Origin: CAZSBB01 sp964605235
GTDB taxonomy: Bacteria; Planctomycetota; Phycisphaerae; Phycisphaerales; Phycisphaeraceae
DNA length: 64,000 nt
Reading direction: 5' to 3'
NCBI GenBank assembly: GCA_964605235.1
Contig: CAZSBB010000032.1
Span: 1 to 64,000 of the forward strand
The notes beneath the pieces were generated by a model. The model did no database searches and had not been told where the DNA came from. It saw only the letters and a list, made by a program, of their open reading frames with translations. How positions within the stretch are numbered: the first letter of the stretch is position 1; every line of letters starts with the position of its first letter. Below are positions 53,473 to 61,914 of this stretch, piece after piece. The translations under genes were made by a program, and so were the position numbers.

Positions 53473-53485
53473 TAGAATCGTTCTA
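53473..53485. promoter_or_regulatory. Small dyad upstream of the peroxiredoxin gene
   Basis: TAGAA-TCG-TTCTA is a perfect 5-3-5 inverted repeat 133 bases before the peroxiredoxin start, in the 334-base gap between divergent gyrA and this gene. On the minus strand TAAAAT near 53391 could be a -10 box for gyrA. Nothing else is evident in the gap. Confidence 0.35.
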
Positions 53486-53617
53486 AGCTACCATTCCCCC
53501 TCCCTGGCCCCGTGGGCCAAAGACCCATCGGTCCGCAGCGTGCGGCCGAGCAGGCATTCCGCGGTGATGTGACCGCCGCGTGCAGGCGACTTTTTCTCAG
53601 CTCAAGGAGACAGACAG

Positions 53618-54163
53618 ATGGCAGTGCAGGTTGGTTCCCCCGCTCCGGCGTTCAAGGCGATGGCGTATGACCGCACCAAGGACGGCACCGATGGCCAGTT
53701 CCGCGAAATCAGTCTGGCCGACTACAAAGGCAAGTGGGTGTACCTCTACTTCTACCCGATGGACTTCACCTTCGTCTGCCCCACCGAAATCAAAGCTTTC
53801 GACGACGCCCTGGGCGATTTCCAGGACCGCGATTGCGAAATGATCACCGCTTCCACCGACAGCCACTTCGTGCACAAGGGCTGGTGCGATGCCAAGGACG
53901 AGCTGAGCAAACTCAAGCACCCGATGCTCGCGGACATCACCAAGCGCGTCAGCATGGACTACGGCGTGCTGCTGCCCGAGAAGGGCGTGGCGCTGCGCGG
54001 CTCGTTCCTGATCGACCCCAACGGCGTGCTGCGCTGGTCCAACGTCAACGACCTGCCCGTCGGCCGCAACGTCGATGAAGTCCTCCGCGTGCTCGACGCC
54101 CTGCAGACCAACGCCCTGTGCCCCTGCAACTGGAAGAAGGGCGAAGAGACCATCAAGGTCTGA
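53618..54163 (+). CDS. 2-Cys peroxiredoxin, AhpC/Prx1 type
   Basis: A 181-residue peroxide reductase. The peroxidatic Cys54 sits in PMDFTFVCPTEI. LCPCNW near residue 170 supplies the resolving Cys. FHxHKGWCDAKDELSKL-type sequence (SHFVHKGWCDAKDEL) and GVALRGSFLIDPNGVLRW are family hallmarks. AAGGAG lies 7 bases before the ATG. A strong terminator follows. It protects against hydrogen peroxide, probably with thioredoxin. Confidence 0.94.
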   Translation: MAVQVGSPAPAFKAMAYDRTKDGTDGQFREISLADYKGKWVYLYFYPMDFTFVCPTEIKAFDDALGDFQDRDCEMITASTDSHFVHKGWCDAKDELSKLKHPMLADITKRVSMDYGVLLPEKGVALRGSFLIDPNGVLRWSNVNDLPVGRNVDEVLRVLDALQTNALCPCNWKKGEETIKV

Positions 54164-54202
54164 ACCGCTTCACGCTGCCGGTTTGTGCAAACCCAAAACC
54201 AA

Positions 54203-54237
54203 AACGCCGACGCGCGCCATGCCGTCGGCGTTTTTTT
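54203..54237 (+). terminator. Intrinsic terminator after the peroxiredoxin gene
   Basis: AACGCCGACG and CGTCGGCGTT form a perfect 10-bp stem with a 10-base loop, followed by TTTTT. Confidence 0.85.
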
Positions 54238-54260
54238 GCGCCGGGTTTACGGTATTCGCG

Positions 54261-54332
54261 GAACAAGAATCCCCCGGCCGAGCCGGGGGCTAACGGATAC
54301 GCAACCCGTTAGCCCCGGGCTTTGCCCGGGGA
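54261..54332. repeat. REP3 paired hairpins
   Basis: CCCCCGGCCGAGCCGGGGGC then TAACGG, followed by CGTTAGCCCCGGGCTTTGCC and CGGGGAC. Same arrangement as at 36653-36733, again between convergent genes. Confidence 0.85.
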
Positions 54333-54364
54333 CTGTTACGCGCACTCCATCACCCTCGCACCGC

Positions 54365-55483
54365 TCACGCCATCTCCGTCAGGAACACCGCGCAGCGTCC
54401 CGACGCATCGGACTGGAACGCCACCTGTCGGCCCTGAAAGTCCACCATCGGATGCACATGTGAAGACTGGGAATTGTCCCCGGCCACCGTGGAGTTGGGC
54501 CAGCAGATGATGCGGTCCTGCCCGGTTTTCAGGTCCACATGAATCAACTCGTTGTGGTTGGACTCCTGCACATCGCAGATCAACCACGAGCCATCGGGCG
54601 CGACGCAGGAATGGCCCAGCTTGCGGTCGGTGCGGGTGTAGTGCGTCTGGTAGTCGCCGCCGTCGAGGTCCACTGAGTCGATGGAGGTCGGCACCCAACT
54701 GCCCACGGTCTTGCGATGGAAAAATATGCGGCCATCGGGTCCCCAGTATTGATGCGTCGCCCGGGAGCCGGGCGGCGCCACGACATGCGGCCGACATTCG
54801 CCGGTGCCCGGATCAATGATGTACGCCCGCGCCCGCACTGCCGGCGGCAGCGTCGCGTCGTTCTGCTGATCACGCGTGCCGGTGCAGACGGAAAACAGCA
54901 ACCGCGGCGTGGGGGAAACCAGCAGATATCCCAAACCATGCTCCGGCGGCGCAAGATATACGCTTTGCAACTCAGCGGGACGCTCGCTCACTTCACCCAC
55001 CGCCAGCCCGCGTCGGCCGTCGTGCTGCACATACACCGTGGCGAACAGCCGGCCGTCGTGGCTGAAATGCGGCGTGGCGTCGAACTTCGCCCATTGCTCG
55101 GGACACTCTGCCAGCACGCGGTGTTCGAGCGTCTGCACATCCGCCATCACCAGCTGGCGATCCGTGCAGACCGCAAACTCATTGCGCTGCCGATGCACAT
55201 TGCAGTCGCGCCACTTCCCGGTCATCGGCGTGCCCAGCGTGTCCTCCAAGCCACCGGGACCGCTGACCCGCACTGCCTCCTCGCGCTCGAGGTCCAGCCG
55301 ATACATGTCGAAGCGGCCCCCGCGATCCGAAGCGAAAAACAGATGCCGCCCATCCGCAGCGAACAGCTTGAAGATCGGATACCCCAGCACGCACTCGCAG
55401 TCGTCCCAGTCCGTGAGCTGCCACACGGTGTAGCCCGGCTCAGATGCCACGCGACGGCGACGACAGGGAATGGGTGGATTCAT
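54365..55483 (-). CDS. Beta-propeller protein, oligogalacturonate lyase-like
   Basis: A 372-residue protein with repeating propeller blades (HLFFASDRGGRFDMYRLDL, HFSHDGRLFATVYV, YWGPDGRIFFHRK, CVAPDGSWLICDV). The C-terminal SSHVHPMVDFQGRQVAFQSD has the His-x-His arrangement of the oligogalacturonate lyase metal site. No signal peptide is evident, in line with a cytoplasmic enzyme acting on imported pectin oligomers. A TolB-like role without catalysis remains possible. GGGTGA precedes the ATG. Confidence 0.68.
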   Translation of the reverse strand: MNPPIPCRRRRVASEPGYTVWQLTDWDDCECVLGYPIFKLFAADGRHLFFASDRGGRFDMYRLDLEREEAVRVSGPGGLEDTLGTPMTGKWRDCNVHRQRNEFAVCTDRQLVMADVQTLEHRVLAECPEQWAKFDATPHFSHDGRLFATVYVQHDGRRGLAVGEVSERPAELQSVYLAPPEHGLGYLLVSPTPRLLFSVCTGTRDQQNDATLPPAVRARAYIIDPGTGECRPHVVAPPGSRATHQYWGPDGRIFFHRKTVGSWVPTSIDSVDLDGGDYQTHYTRTDRKLGHSCVAPDGSWLICDVQESNHNELIHVDLKTGQDRIICWPNSTVAGDNSQSSHVHPMVDFQGRQVAFQSDASGRCAVFLTEMA

Positions 55484-55565
55484 TTTTCACCCGAGTTGAA
55501 CGTATAGACCAGCCGGAATGCCGGCATTATGCAGCAGCACCCGGCATGACGCCATCCAACTGGAC

Positions 55566-55596
55566 TTGACAATAGATAAGAACATCCGAATATATC
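55566..55596 (+). promoter_or_regulatory. Promoter of the aldolase gene
   Basis: A perfect TTGACA (55566-55571) is followed by TATATC (55591-55596) at 19 bases or AATATA (55589-55594) at 17. ATCCGAA (55584-55590) and TTCGGAT (55624-55630) form an inverted pair around the likely transcription start and could be an operator. Confidence 0.55.
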
Positions 55597-55688
55597 CAAT
55601 TACTGACGCGGATCGTCTGGACCTTCGGATATGCTTAGTCGATGATGATGATCGTCTGACCCCAACTTCATGGAGGAGCTACTTCAAC

Positions 55689-56756
55689 ATGGCCAAGACT
55701 AAAACCAATGTCGCCCAACTGCTGGGCGCTGACGCCGACGCGCTGCTCAACTACCAGGCGCGCGGCTTCGACAAGAAGACCCTGCATCTGCCGGGGCCGG
55801 ACTTCGTCGACCGCGTGGTTGCCGCCAGCGATCGCGGCCCGCAGGTGCTGCGGAATTTCCAGTGGCTGCTGGGCACCGGCCGACTGGCGAACACCGGCTA
55901 CGTCTCGATTCTCCCGGTTGACCAGGGCATCGAGCACTCCGCCGGCGCCAGCTTCGCCCCCAATCCCATCTACTTCGATCCCGAAAACATCGTCAAGCTC
56001 GCCATCGACGGCGGCTGCAATGCCGTCGCCTCCACGCTCGGCGTGCTCGGCTCCGTCTGCCGCAAGTATGCCCACAAGATTCCCTTCCTGGTCAAGCTCA
56101 ATCACAATGAGTTCCTGACCTATCCCAACCAGTTCGACCAGATCATGTTTGCTCAGGTCGAGCAGGCGTTTGAAATGGGCGCCGCCGCTGTGGGCGCGAC
56201 CATCTACTTCGGCAGCGATGAATCCACCCGCCAGATTCAGGAAGTCTCGGCTGCGTTCTCCCGCGCGCATGAGCTGGGCCTCGTGACCGTGCTCTGGTGC
56301 TACCTGCGCAACAGCGCCTTCAAGACCGACAAGGGCGACATGCACACCGCCGCGGACCTCACCGGCCAGGCGAATCACCTGGGCGTCACCATCGAAGCCG
56401 ACATCATCAAGCAGAAGCTCGCCACCACCAACGACGGCTACAACGTCCTCAAGTTCGGCAAGACCCACAAGGACGTCTACAGCAAGCTCACCCCGGACAA
56501 CCATCCCATCGAGCTCTGCCGTTACCAGATCGCCAACTGCTACATGGGCCGCAGCCCGCTGATCAACTCCGGCGGCGAGAGCAAGGGCGCCAGCGACCTC
56601 GCCGAAGCCGTCCGCACCGCGGTGGTCAACAAACGCGCCGGCGGCATGGGCCTGATCTCCGGCCGCAAGGCGTTCCAACGCCCCATGGACGAAGGCATCG
56701 GCCTGCTCAACGCCATCCAGGATGTCTACCTCGACAAGAGCGTGACCATCGCCTGA
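55689..56756 (+). CDS. fbaB: Fructose-bisphosphate aldolase class I (DhnA type)
   Basis: A 355-residue Schiff-base aldolase of glycolysis and gluconeogenesis. VSILPVDQGIEHSAGASFAP is the DhnA-type N-terminal signature. FLVKLNHNEF and VTIEADIIKQKL hold the likely active-site lysines, and LINSGGESKG with AGGMGLISGRKAFQRP makes the phosphate site. GGAGGAGC is 12 bases before the ATG at 55689. A promoter with a perfect -35 box lies about 120 bases upstream, and a strong terminator follows. Confidence 0.93.
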   Translation: MAKTKTNVAQLLGADADALLNYQARGFDKKTLHLPGPDFVDRVVAASDRGPQVLRNFQWLLGTGRLANTGYVSILPVDQGIEHSAGASFAPNPIYFDPENIVKLAIDGGCNAVASTLGVLGSVCRKYAHKIPFLVKLNHNEFLTYPNQFDQIMFAQVEQAFEMGAAAVGATIYFGSDESTRQIQEVSAAFSRAHELGLVTVLWCYLRNSAFKTDKGDMHTAADLTGQANHLGVTIEADIIKQKLATTNDGYNVLKFGKTHKDVYSKLTPDNHPIELCRYQIANCYMGRSPLINSGGESKGASDLAEAVRTAVVNKRAGGMGLISGRKAFQRPMDEGIGLLNAIQDVYLDKSVTIA

Positions 56757-56786
56757 TCGGTTCCCCCGACAACTCCGCTCCAACCC

Positions 56787-56837
56787 GCCGTCGGGTGGTC
56801 AGTCGCATAACGCGGCTCGCCACCCGACGGCTTTTTT
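56787..56837. terminator. Intrinsic terminator shared by convergent genes
   Basis: GCCGTCGGGTGG and CCACCCGACGGC form a perfect 12-bp stem around a 20-base loop, followed by TTTTTT on the plus strand. The right arm is coding sequence for the last residues of the minus-strand gene that ends at 56799. Confidence 0.82.
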
Positions 56838-57230
56838 ATCCAGCTTCAGCTCAACTCGACCGCGGAGCACTGGCGTCAGTTCCAGTTGAATGATGATGTG
56901 GCCTGCGCTCCACTGTTCGACGGTGAACCAGCCCGCCGCGACCTGACGCACCTGCCCGCGTTCGCCGGCGATCGGGCCTTCATACGTCAGGTACACCCGG
57001 CGGTGGGGCGGTGCGCTTTGCACGTCCCACGCCCGCGCAGCCCGCCATTGCGCTGGCTCCAGCGCACAGCGTCCGGTCCACAGCAACGCGGCGTGCGGAG
57101 CGGGCGCGCCGGCGTCCTCCAGGAGCCAGTCGTAGTGCAACGCGCCGTAGCCGGCGTGTTCGAGCACCACCGTGCGAAAGCGCTGGGGCGCACCCGGAGC
57201 GTCGGTATGGGATAATGGGTCATTTGTCAC
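56799..57230 (-). CDS. LigD 3'-phosphoesterase-like protein, stand-alone
   Basis: A 143-residue protein. FRTVVLEHAGYGALHYDWLLED matches the His-x-x-x-LHYD core of the LigD polymerase/phosphoesterase N-terminal domain. YLTYEGPIAGERGQVRQVAAG matches its later strand with the EG-PxGxxG turn. No ligase or polymerase domain is attached. The classic LigD domain trims 3' ends in non-homologous end joining; whether this shorter form does so is unknown. The start is probably GTG at 57228-57230. The 3' end overlaps the aldolase terminator. Confidence 0.7.
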   Translation of the reverse strand: MTNDPLSHTDAPGAPQRFRTVVLEHAGYGALHYDWLLEDAGAPAPHAALLWTGRCALEPAQWRAARAWDVQSAPPHRRVYLTYEGPIAGERGQVRQVAAGWFTVEQWSAGHIIIQLELTPVLRGRVELKLDKKAVGWRAALCD

Positions 57231-57281
57231 TGCTGGCAGGCCGTCTTATCCTCAACGCAGTCCACACGCAAGGATTGAGCC

Positions 57282-58217
57282 ATGCCCATCGACCGTGCCG
57301 TCATGTCCCGCTGCTGCCTGCTCGCCCTGGCGCTGGCGGCGTTGCTGCTGACCGGATGCCAGTCCCAGCCGCCCAACGAAGTGCTGCGCGAGCGCGGCGA
57401 CTGGGCGATGTGGCGCAAGGATTACGCCGCCGCCGAAGCCCACTACGGCTATGCCGCCGCCCGCATTCCCACCGACTGGGAAGCGCAATACGGCTACGGT
57501 CGGGCGCTGATGAAACAGCAACGCTGGCTCGACGCCCAACTCGCTTTGGAGAAAGCCCTCGCGCTGCGGCCTCAGCACCCCGAGACCGCCCCGATCCTCG
57601 ACCAGCTGGCGGAATGCCTCTTTCGGCAGGGGGCGCGCGAGCAACTGCTGAGCGTGCTCGATCAGGCTGTGGATACCTATCACACCAGCGATGACTTCCT
57701 GCGTCTGGGCAACTATCTCGCCAAGCTCGGCGACATTGACGCCGCCCGGGTCGCCTACCGCAAGGCCTGTCACTTCGCCGCCGATGACGACATCAAGCCT
57801 TATCTGGCGCTGGTCGTTTTTTATGAGATCGTCGGCGACCGGCATGCCGCGGTCATCGCCCTGCGGCAGGCGTACAACGTCAATCCCAACAACGACGACG
57901 TGAATAATCGCCTCCGACGTTACGGCGTGGTGCCGGGTCCCACCATCGGCCTGCCGCGCGACCGCGAAAAGCTGCCCGGCGAAACCGTCCTCACCGAAGG
58001 CACTGCCCAGCCCGCGCCGCTCGTCACGCCCGCCGATGCCGCGCCGGCGCCCGCCGCGCCGGTGGTGATCGATGGCGCCACGCTGGTCCCGCTGCAAACC
58101 GCTGCGCCAAAGCCGACGCCCAGCGCGCCCACCACCGAACCCCAATCGCAAACCTGGGTGCCCATGGACGGCAACACCTACATCGAACTGCCCGCGGAGA
58201 CGCCCCCGCAGCAGTGA
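57282..58217 (+). CDS. TPR-repeat lipoprotein
   Basis: A 311-residue lipoprotein with lipobox LLLTGC at residue 25. Three to four tetratricopeptide repeats cover residues 40-215 (AMWRKDYAAAEAHYGYAAAR, RWLDAQLALEKALALRPQHP, LGDIDAARVAYRKACHF, AALRQAYNVNPNND-like). The last 90 residues are Pro/Ala/Thr-rich and likely extended. It probably serves as a scaffold at the envelope. The gene is followed by 6-phosphogluconolactonase, with overlap only if that gene uses an early GTG. Confidence 0.8.
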   Translation: MPIDRAVMSRCCLLALALAALLLTGCQSQPPNEVLRERGDWAMWRKDYAAAEAHYGYAAARIPTDWEAQYGYGRALMKQQRWLDAQLALEKALALRPQHPETAPILDQLAECLFRQGAREQLLSVLDQAVDTYHTSDDFLRLGNYLAKLGDIDAARVAYRKACHFAADDDIKPYLALVVFYEIVGDRHAAVIALRQAYNVNPNNDDVNNRLRRYGVVPGPTIGLPRDREKLPGETVLTEGTAQPAPLVTPADAAPAPAAPVVIDGATLVPLQTAAPKPTPSAPTTEPQSQTWVPMDGNTYIELPAETPPQQ

Positions 58218-58279
58218 GGTTGCAGCCCTGCAACTGTCTGCCGCCAGGCCGCCCCGGTCATCCCTTGGTCGAGTTCGTC

Positions 58280-59026
58280 ATGCCCCCGCTCAAACTCACT
58301 GGCGAGATCGTCCGTCGCGCCGCCGCCGAGGATCTGCTCGACGAGTTGGCGCATGCGCTGATGAGCGCCGGGCAGGCCGCCGTTGAGCAGCGCGGGGTGT
58401 TTCATCTGGCGCTGTCGGGTGGTTCCACGCCCGAGCCGCTCTATGTGCTGCTGGTGAGCGACCCGCGTTTCCGCGGCATCCCCTGGCAGCAGACGCACGT
58501 GTGGCTGGTGGATGAACGCTGCGTGCCCGAGGATGACGAGAAATCCAATTACCGCATGATCCGCGAGACGGTGCTCGACCATGTGCCGATGCGCGAGCGG
58601 CAGAAGCACCCGATGCCGGTGCTCGCCGCCGATGCCGCCGGGCAATATGAAGCGGACCTGCGGCAGTGGGTCAGCGATGGGCAACTGGATTTCGTCTTGC
58701 TGGGCATGGGTGACGACGCCCACACCGCCAGCCTGTTTCCGCACTCGCCGGCGTTGGCGGAGCGGGAGCGCTGGGTGGCCGTCAACGCCGGCCCGCGCGT
58801 CACGCCGCCGGATCGCCTGACGCTGACTTATCCCTTGCTCAACCAAGCCCGCGCGCTGGCGCTGCTGGTGCTCGGTGAACGCAAAGCTCCGACGCTGCGC
58901 ACGCTCAGTGAGGGCCTGCGTGCGGGTGCAATCGATGCGGAGAAATATCCTGTCGTCGGCGTGCGCCCGACCGCCGGCCGGTTGACGTGGTATCTCGACG
59001 CCCCCGCGGCCGGCATCACGCTGTAG
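58280..59026 (+). CDS. pgl: 6-phosphogluconolactonase
   Basis: A 248-residue enzyme of the pentose phosphate pathway that hydrolyses 6-phosphogluconolactone. VFHLALSGGSTPEPLYVLL, HVWLVDERCVPEDDEKSNYRM and LGMGDDAHTASLFPHSPAL are the sugar-phosphate-binding signatures. The ATG at 58280 gives a typical N-terminus (LTGEIVRRAAAEDLL). An in-frame GTG at 58214 would overlap the upstream stop as GTGA and add 22 unlikely residues. Confidence 0.92.
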   Translation: MPPLKLTGEIVRRAAAEDLLDELAHALMSAGQAAVEQRGVFHLALSGGSTPEPLYVLLVSDPRFRGIPWQQTHVWLVDERCVPEDDEKSNYRMIRETVLDHVPMRERQKHPMPVLAADAAGQYEADLRQWVSDGQLDFVLLGMGDDAHTASLFPHSPALAERERWVAVNAGPRVTPPDRLTLTYPLLNQARALALLVLGERKAPTLRTLSEGLRAGAIDAEKYPVVGVRPTAGRLTWYLDAPAAGITL

Positions 59027-59038
59027 CGCGAGCATCCT

Positions 59039-59109
59039 GGAGGTCCGGGCTCGCCTGGACATGATTCTGGTCTTGCGTCCCACCTTGTCCGGGCGAGCCC
59101 GGACCTACA
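59039..59109. repeat. REP2 inverted pair
   Basis: GGAGGTCCGGGCTCGCCTGG then ACA faces TTGTCCGGGCGAGCCCGGAC then CTAC, about 35 bases apart. It lies between the lactonase gene and the J-like gene. Confidence 0.85.
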
Positions 59110-59199
59110 AATTTTCGTGCTTCCGGCGGTTCAGGCCCGTGGCATTTTCCCGCGCCCGGCGTTCCCACGCTGGTCAACTTACGGTAATATCGCCGCGTC

Positions 59200-60483
59200 A
59201 TGGCAGACGACCTGTACGAGGAATGGTTGCGGATACCGGTGAAGGATCGCCGGGCGGGGGCTACCCCCAACGCCTACGATCTGCTGGGTTTGCCGCGCTT
59301 TTGTCACCATCCTGCGGCAGCGGAGGAGGCGGCGCGGCGGCGGCTGGAAACGCTCGACAAATTCTCCCTGCACCCGGAGAAGGTCAAGCGCGACATGGCC
59401 AGCCGGATGATGAACGAAGTCGCCCAGGCCCGGCTGGTGGTGTCCGATGCCGCGCGTTACCGCGCTTATGACCCGCAGCTCGCCAAAGCCTTGAAAATCG
59501 AAGTGCCGGAGAAGGAAGTTCCGGCGCCCCCGGACCTGCTGCCGCTGAGCGAAGGCGGCGTGCGGCTGGACATGGGTGAAGCCGCCGGCCGCGCCATGGA
59601 CCAGGGCGACATCAAGCCGCTGGACACCTCGCTGCTGGGCGCCGATGCCCCGGCGATCAAAGCCGAAGCCGACCTGACCGCCCCGCGCGAAAAAGGTCTG
59701 GGCGAGAGCGTGCCCAAAGGCGTCATCATCGGCGGCGTCGCGGCAGGGGTGCTGATCGCCATCCTGCTGGGCGTCTTGCTGCTGACCGGCGGAAGCAATG
59801 AAGAAGCGCCTGCGCCAGGCGCGCAGGTTCCCCCCAGCATGGTCCCCAGCGACCCGGCTGCGCCCGGCGCGGCGGCGAGCAATGCCGGCACGTCAGCGCC
59901 GGTCGCCCCGCGGCCTGCCGCTGCTCCGGTGGATCGGCCCGAAACCCTCGACGAGTATGATCGCCCGATGCTCGGCCGCGACCGCTATGAGGTGCGCCTG
60001 GGCGATGGCGCTGCGGCGGAAATCGAAAACGAACAGCTGGTCCTGCGCGTCACTGATGTCGCCGAGAGCGAAATTCGGCTCAAGTTCACGCCCAGCAGCG
60101 ATGAACGCCCGTTGCGCAAGCTGCAACTGAAAGCCCTGGTGGAAGGCGAGCAGACCAGCCTGGTGGTCGCCATCGCCAGCGGGGCGCTGCGGCTGGTGCT
60201 CACCCGCACCGGCAACGAGGTGGAAGTCACCGCCGCGCCCGGCACCCCGCCGCTGGACGGTTGGCGACGTGTCGACATGACCGACGGCAAACCCCTGGAA
60301 ATCACCGCCGAACGCAAGCAGGGCACGGTGGTCTGGTCCGTCAATGGTGAACTGGCGGCCACCAGCCCGGAGATCGCTCCGCGCGGCACGCCGACGGTCA
60401 CCTTCACCTTTGTGGGCTATCGCCACGCCAGTGCAGTGATTGACGATCTGGCGGTCTGGCGCGTACAGGACAAACAGCCGTGA
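59200..60483 (+). CDS. J-like domain membrane protein, planctomycete type
   Basis: A 427-residue protein. The N-terminus (NAYDLLGLPRFCHHPAAAEE to ARLVVSDAARYRAYD, residues 25-90) resembles a J-domain but has no HPD tripeptide, so Hsp70 stimulation is doubtful. A single membrane helix lies at about 167-195 (GVIIGGVAAGVLIAILLGVLLL), followed by a Pro/Ala-rich linker. The C-terminal 160 residues look like a beta-sandwich of the LamG/concanavalin type (FTPSSDERPLRKLQLKALVEG). Such proteins are frequent in planctomycetes and their role is unknown. It overlaps the next gene by GTGA. Confidence 0.75.
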   Translation: MADDLYEEWLRIPVKDRRAGATPNAYDLLGLPRFCHHPAAAEEAARRRLETLDKFSLHPEKVKRDMASRMMNEVAQARLVVSDAARYRAYDPQLAKALKIEVPEKEVPAPPDLLPLSEGGVRLDMGEAAGRAMDQGDIKPLDTSLLGADAPAIKAEADLTAPREKGLGESVPKGVIIGGVAAGVLIAILLGVLLLTGGSNEEAPAPGAQVPPSMVPSDPAAPGAAASNAGTSAPVAPRPAAAPVDRPETLDEYDRPMLGRDRYEVRLGDGAAAEIENEQLVLRVTDVAESEIRLKFTPSSDERPLRKLQLKALVEGEQTSLVVAIASGALRLVLTRTGNEVEVTAAPGTPPLDGWRRVDMTDGKPLEITAERKQGTVVWSVNGELAATSPEIAPRGTPTVTFTFVGYRHASAVIDDLAVWRVQDKQP

Positions 60484-61265
60484 ACGCCGCGGCGTCTGAT
60501 GTTCCCCCGCCTGCGTTCGCCGGATCAATCGATGATGCCTCCTGGCCCGCGCTGCGGCAACCGCAGCCACTGACGCCGGGCGCGGTGGATGTCTACCGGG
60601 TCTGTTTTTCACAATGTGGTTTGACGCCCGCGCAGCTGGCGCACTGGCTGACAGCCGAGGAACAGCAGCGGTTCGCGGGGGTGCGCCATGGCCAGCGCCG
60701 GCAGGCGCAAACCTTCGGCCGGGCGGTGCTGCGTCGGTTGTTGGGGGCGCTCACCGGGCAGGCGCCCAGTGCGGTGGAACTGGCGACCGCGCCTGGAGGC
60801 AAGCCGCATCTGCTCACGCAGGCGCCGGCGTTCAACCTGTCGCACAGCGGCGATCTGCTGCTGCTGGCAGTGGCGGCGGGGGGTCGGCTGGGCGTGGATG
60901 TGGAACAGGTCAGGCAGCGTGCGCATTGGGAACGCCTGGTGGAACGCTTCTTCGCCCCGCAGGAAGCGGCAGCCTTGCGCGACTTACCAACCGCGCAGCA
61001 ACTGGCGGCGTTCCACTGCGTCTGGACGCGCAAGGAAGCGCTGCTCAAAGCCGAGGGCAGCGGCATCATGCTCGGACTCGAGCACTTCGCAGTGACGGTC
61101 GCGCCCGACCGGCCGGCGCGCTTGCTCAGCGCCACCGGGCCGGCGGCAGGACTCGCAGCCTTTCACCTGCACGACTTGCCTGCGCCGTCAGCTCATAGTC
61201 GGGCCGCGGTGGCGTGGGATCAGCCGATCACCCAGGTGCGTTGTGCGCACCTGTTGCTGGGATGA
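60480..61265 (+). CDS. 4'-phosphopantetheinyl transferase, Sfp type
   Basis: A 261-residue enzyme that transfers phosphopantetheine from CoA to carrier proteins. RRQAQTFGRAVLRRLLG, APAFNLSHSGDLLLLA, RLGVDVEQVRQ (the magnesium-binding D-x-E) and FHCVWTRKEALLKAEGSGI are the Sfp-family motifs in the right order. The GTG start at 60480 overlaps the stop of the J-like gene. No polyketide or peptide synthetase is nearby, so the acceptor is unknown; it could also serve fatty-acid ACP. Confidence 0.9.
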   Translation: MNAAASDVPPPAFAGSIDDASWPALRQPQPLTPGAVDVYRVCFSQCGLTPAQLAHWLTAEEQQRFAGVRHGQRRQAQTFGRAVLRRLLGALTGQAPSAVELATAPGGKPHLLTQAPAFNLSHSGDLLLLAVAAGGRLGVDVEQVRQRAHWERLVERFFAPQEAAALRDLPTAQQLAAFHCVWTRKEALLKAEGSGIMLGLEHFAVTVAPDRPARLLSATGPAAGLAAFHLHDLPAPSAHSRAAVAWDQPITQVRCAHLLLG

Positions 61266-61287
61266 ATGGCAGCGGCGACTGCGGGAC

Positions 61288-61743
61288 TCACCCGCCGGCG
61301 GCGCGGGCGTCCTGGGCATTGATCGACATCACAAACCGCCGCGCCCAGATGCGGATCTGGTCGCGCACCCGCCGGAACAATTCCTGTTGCCCGGCTTCGC
61401 CCATGTCCGGGAAATCCGGATCGTCAAACGCCCGGTGCAGCACCTGTCTGGCGTTGGGAAAGCGCGGGCAGGCGTCGCGGGCGTGGTTGCACAAAGTGAC
61501 CACCACATCGAACGGACGCTCGGCGTATTCATCCACGTGATGCGAACGCTGCATGGAAATGTCGATGCCCGCTTCCGCCATCACCTCCACCGCCAGCGGG
61601 TGCACGCCCGCGGGACGCGTGCCGGCGCTGTAGACCAGCACCCGTTCGCCGCCGAAGTGACGCAACCAGCCTTCCGCCATTTGCGAACGGGCGCGATTGG
61701 TGGTGCAGAGCACCAGGATGCGTTTCTGTGGGACGCTGGTCAT
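61288..61743 (-). CDS. arsC: Arsenate reductase, thioredoxin-linked LMW-PTP type
   Basis: A 151-residue protein of the low-molecular-weight phosphatase fold. VLCTTNRARSQMAEGWLRH is the CX5R phosphate loop, and VVTLCNHARDACPRFPNA supplies the second and third redox cysteines of thioredoxin-dependent ArsC. DDPDFPDMGEAGQQ also fits. It would reduce arsenate to arsenite. No arsenite pump or ArsR is next to it, so a phosphatase role cannot be excluded. Confidence 0.85.
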   Translation of the reverse strand: MTSVPQKRILVLCTTNRARSQMAEGWLRHFGGERVLVYSAGTRPAGVHPLAVEVMAEAGIDISMQRSHHVDEYAERPFDVVVTLCNHARDACPRFPNARQVLHRAFDDPDFPDMGEAGQQELFRRVRDQIRIWARRFVMSINAQDARAAGG

Positions 61744-61914
61744 ATTGCGGTTGGCTCGGAGAAAACCGGATTGAATCTGCCCGCATCATAACGCACCAGG
61801 GTCCGCACGACAGGGTCTTCGAGAGCCGGCGATCTGGTCGACTTGCGGGTCCCGCGCGCGTGCTCTAGGCTTCTGCCCGATTTATGGGATGCAACTGATC
61901 CAGGAGTAGCGCAC

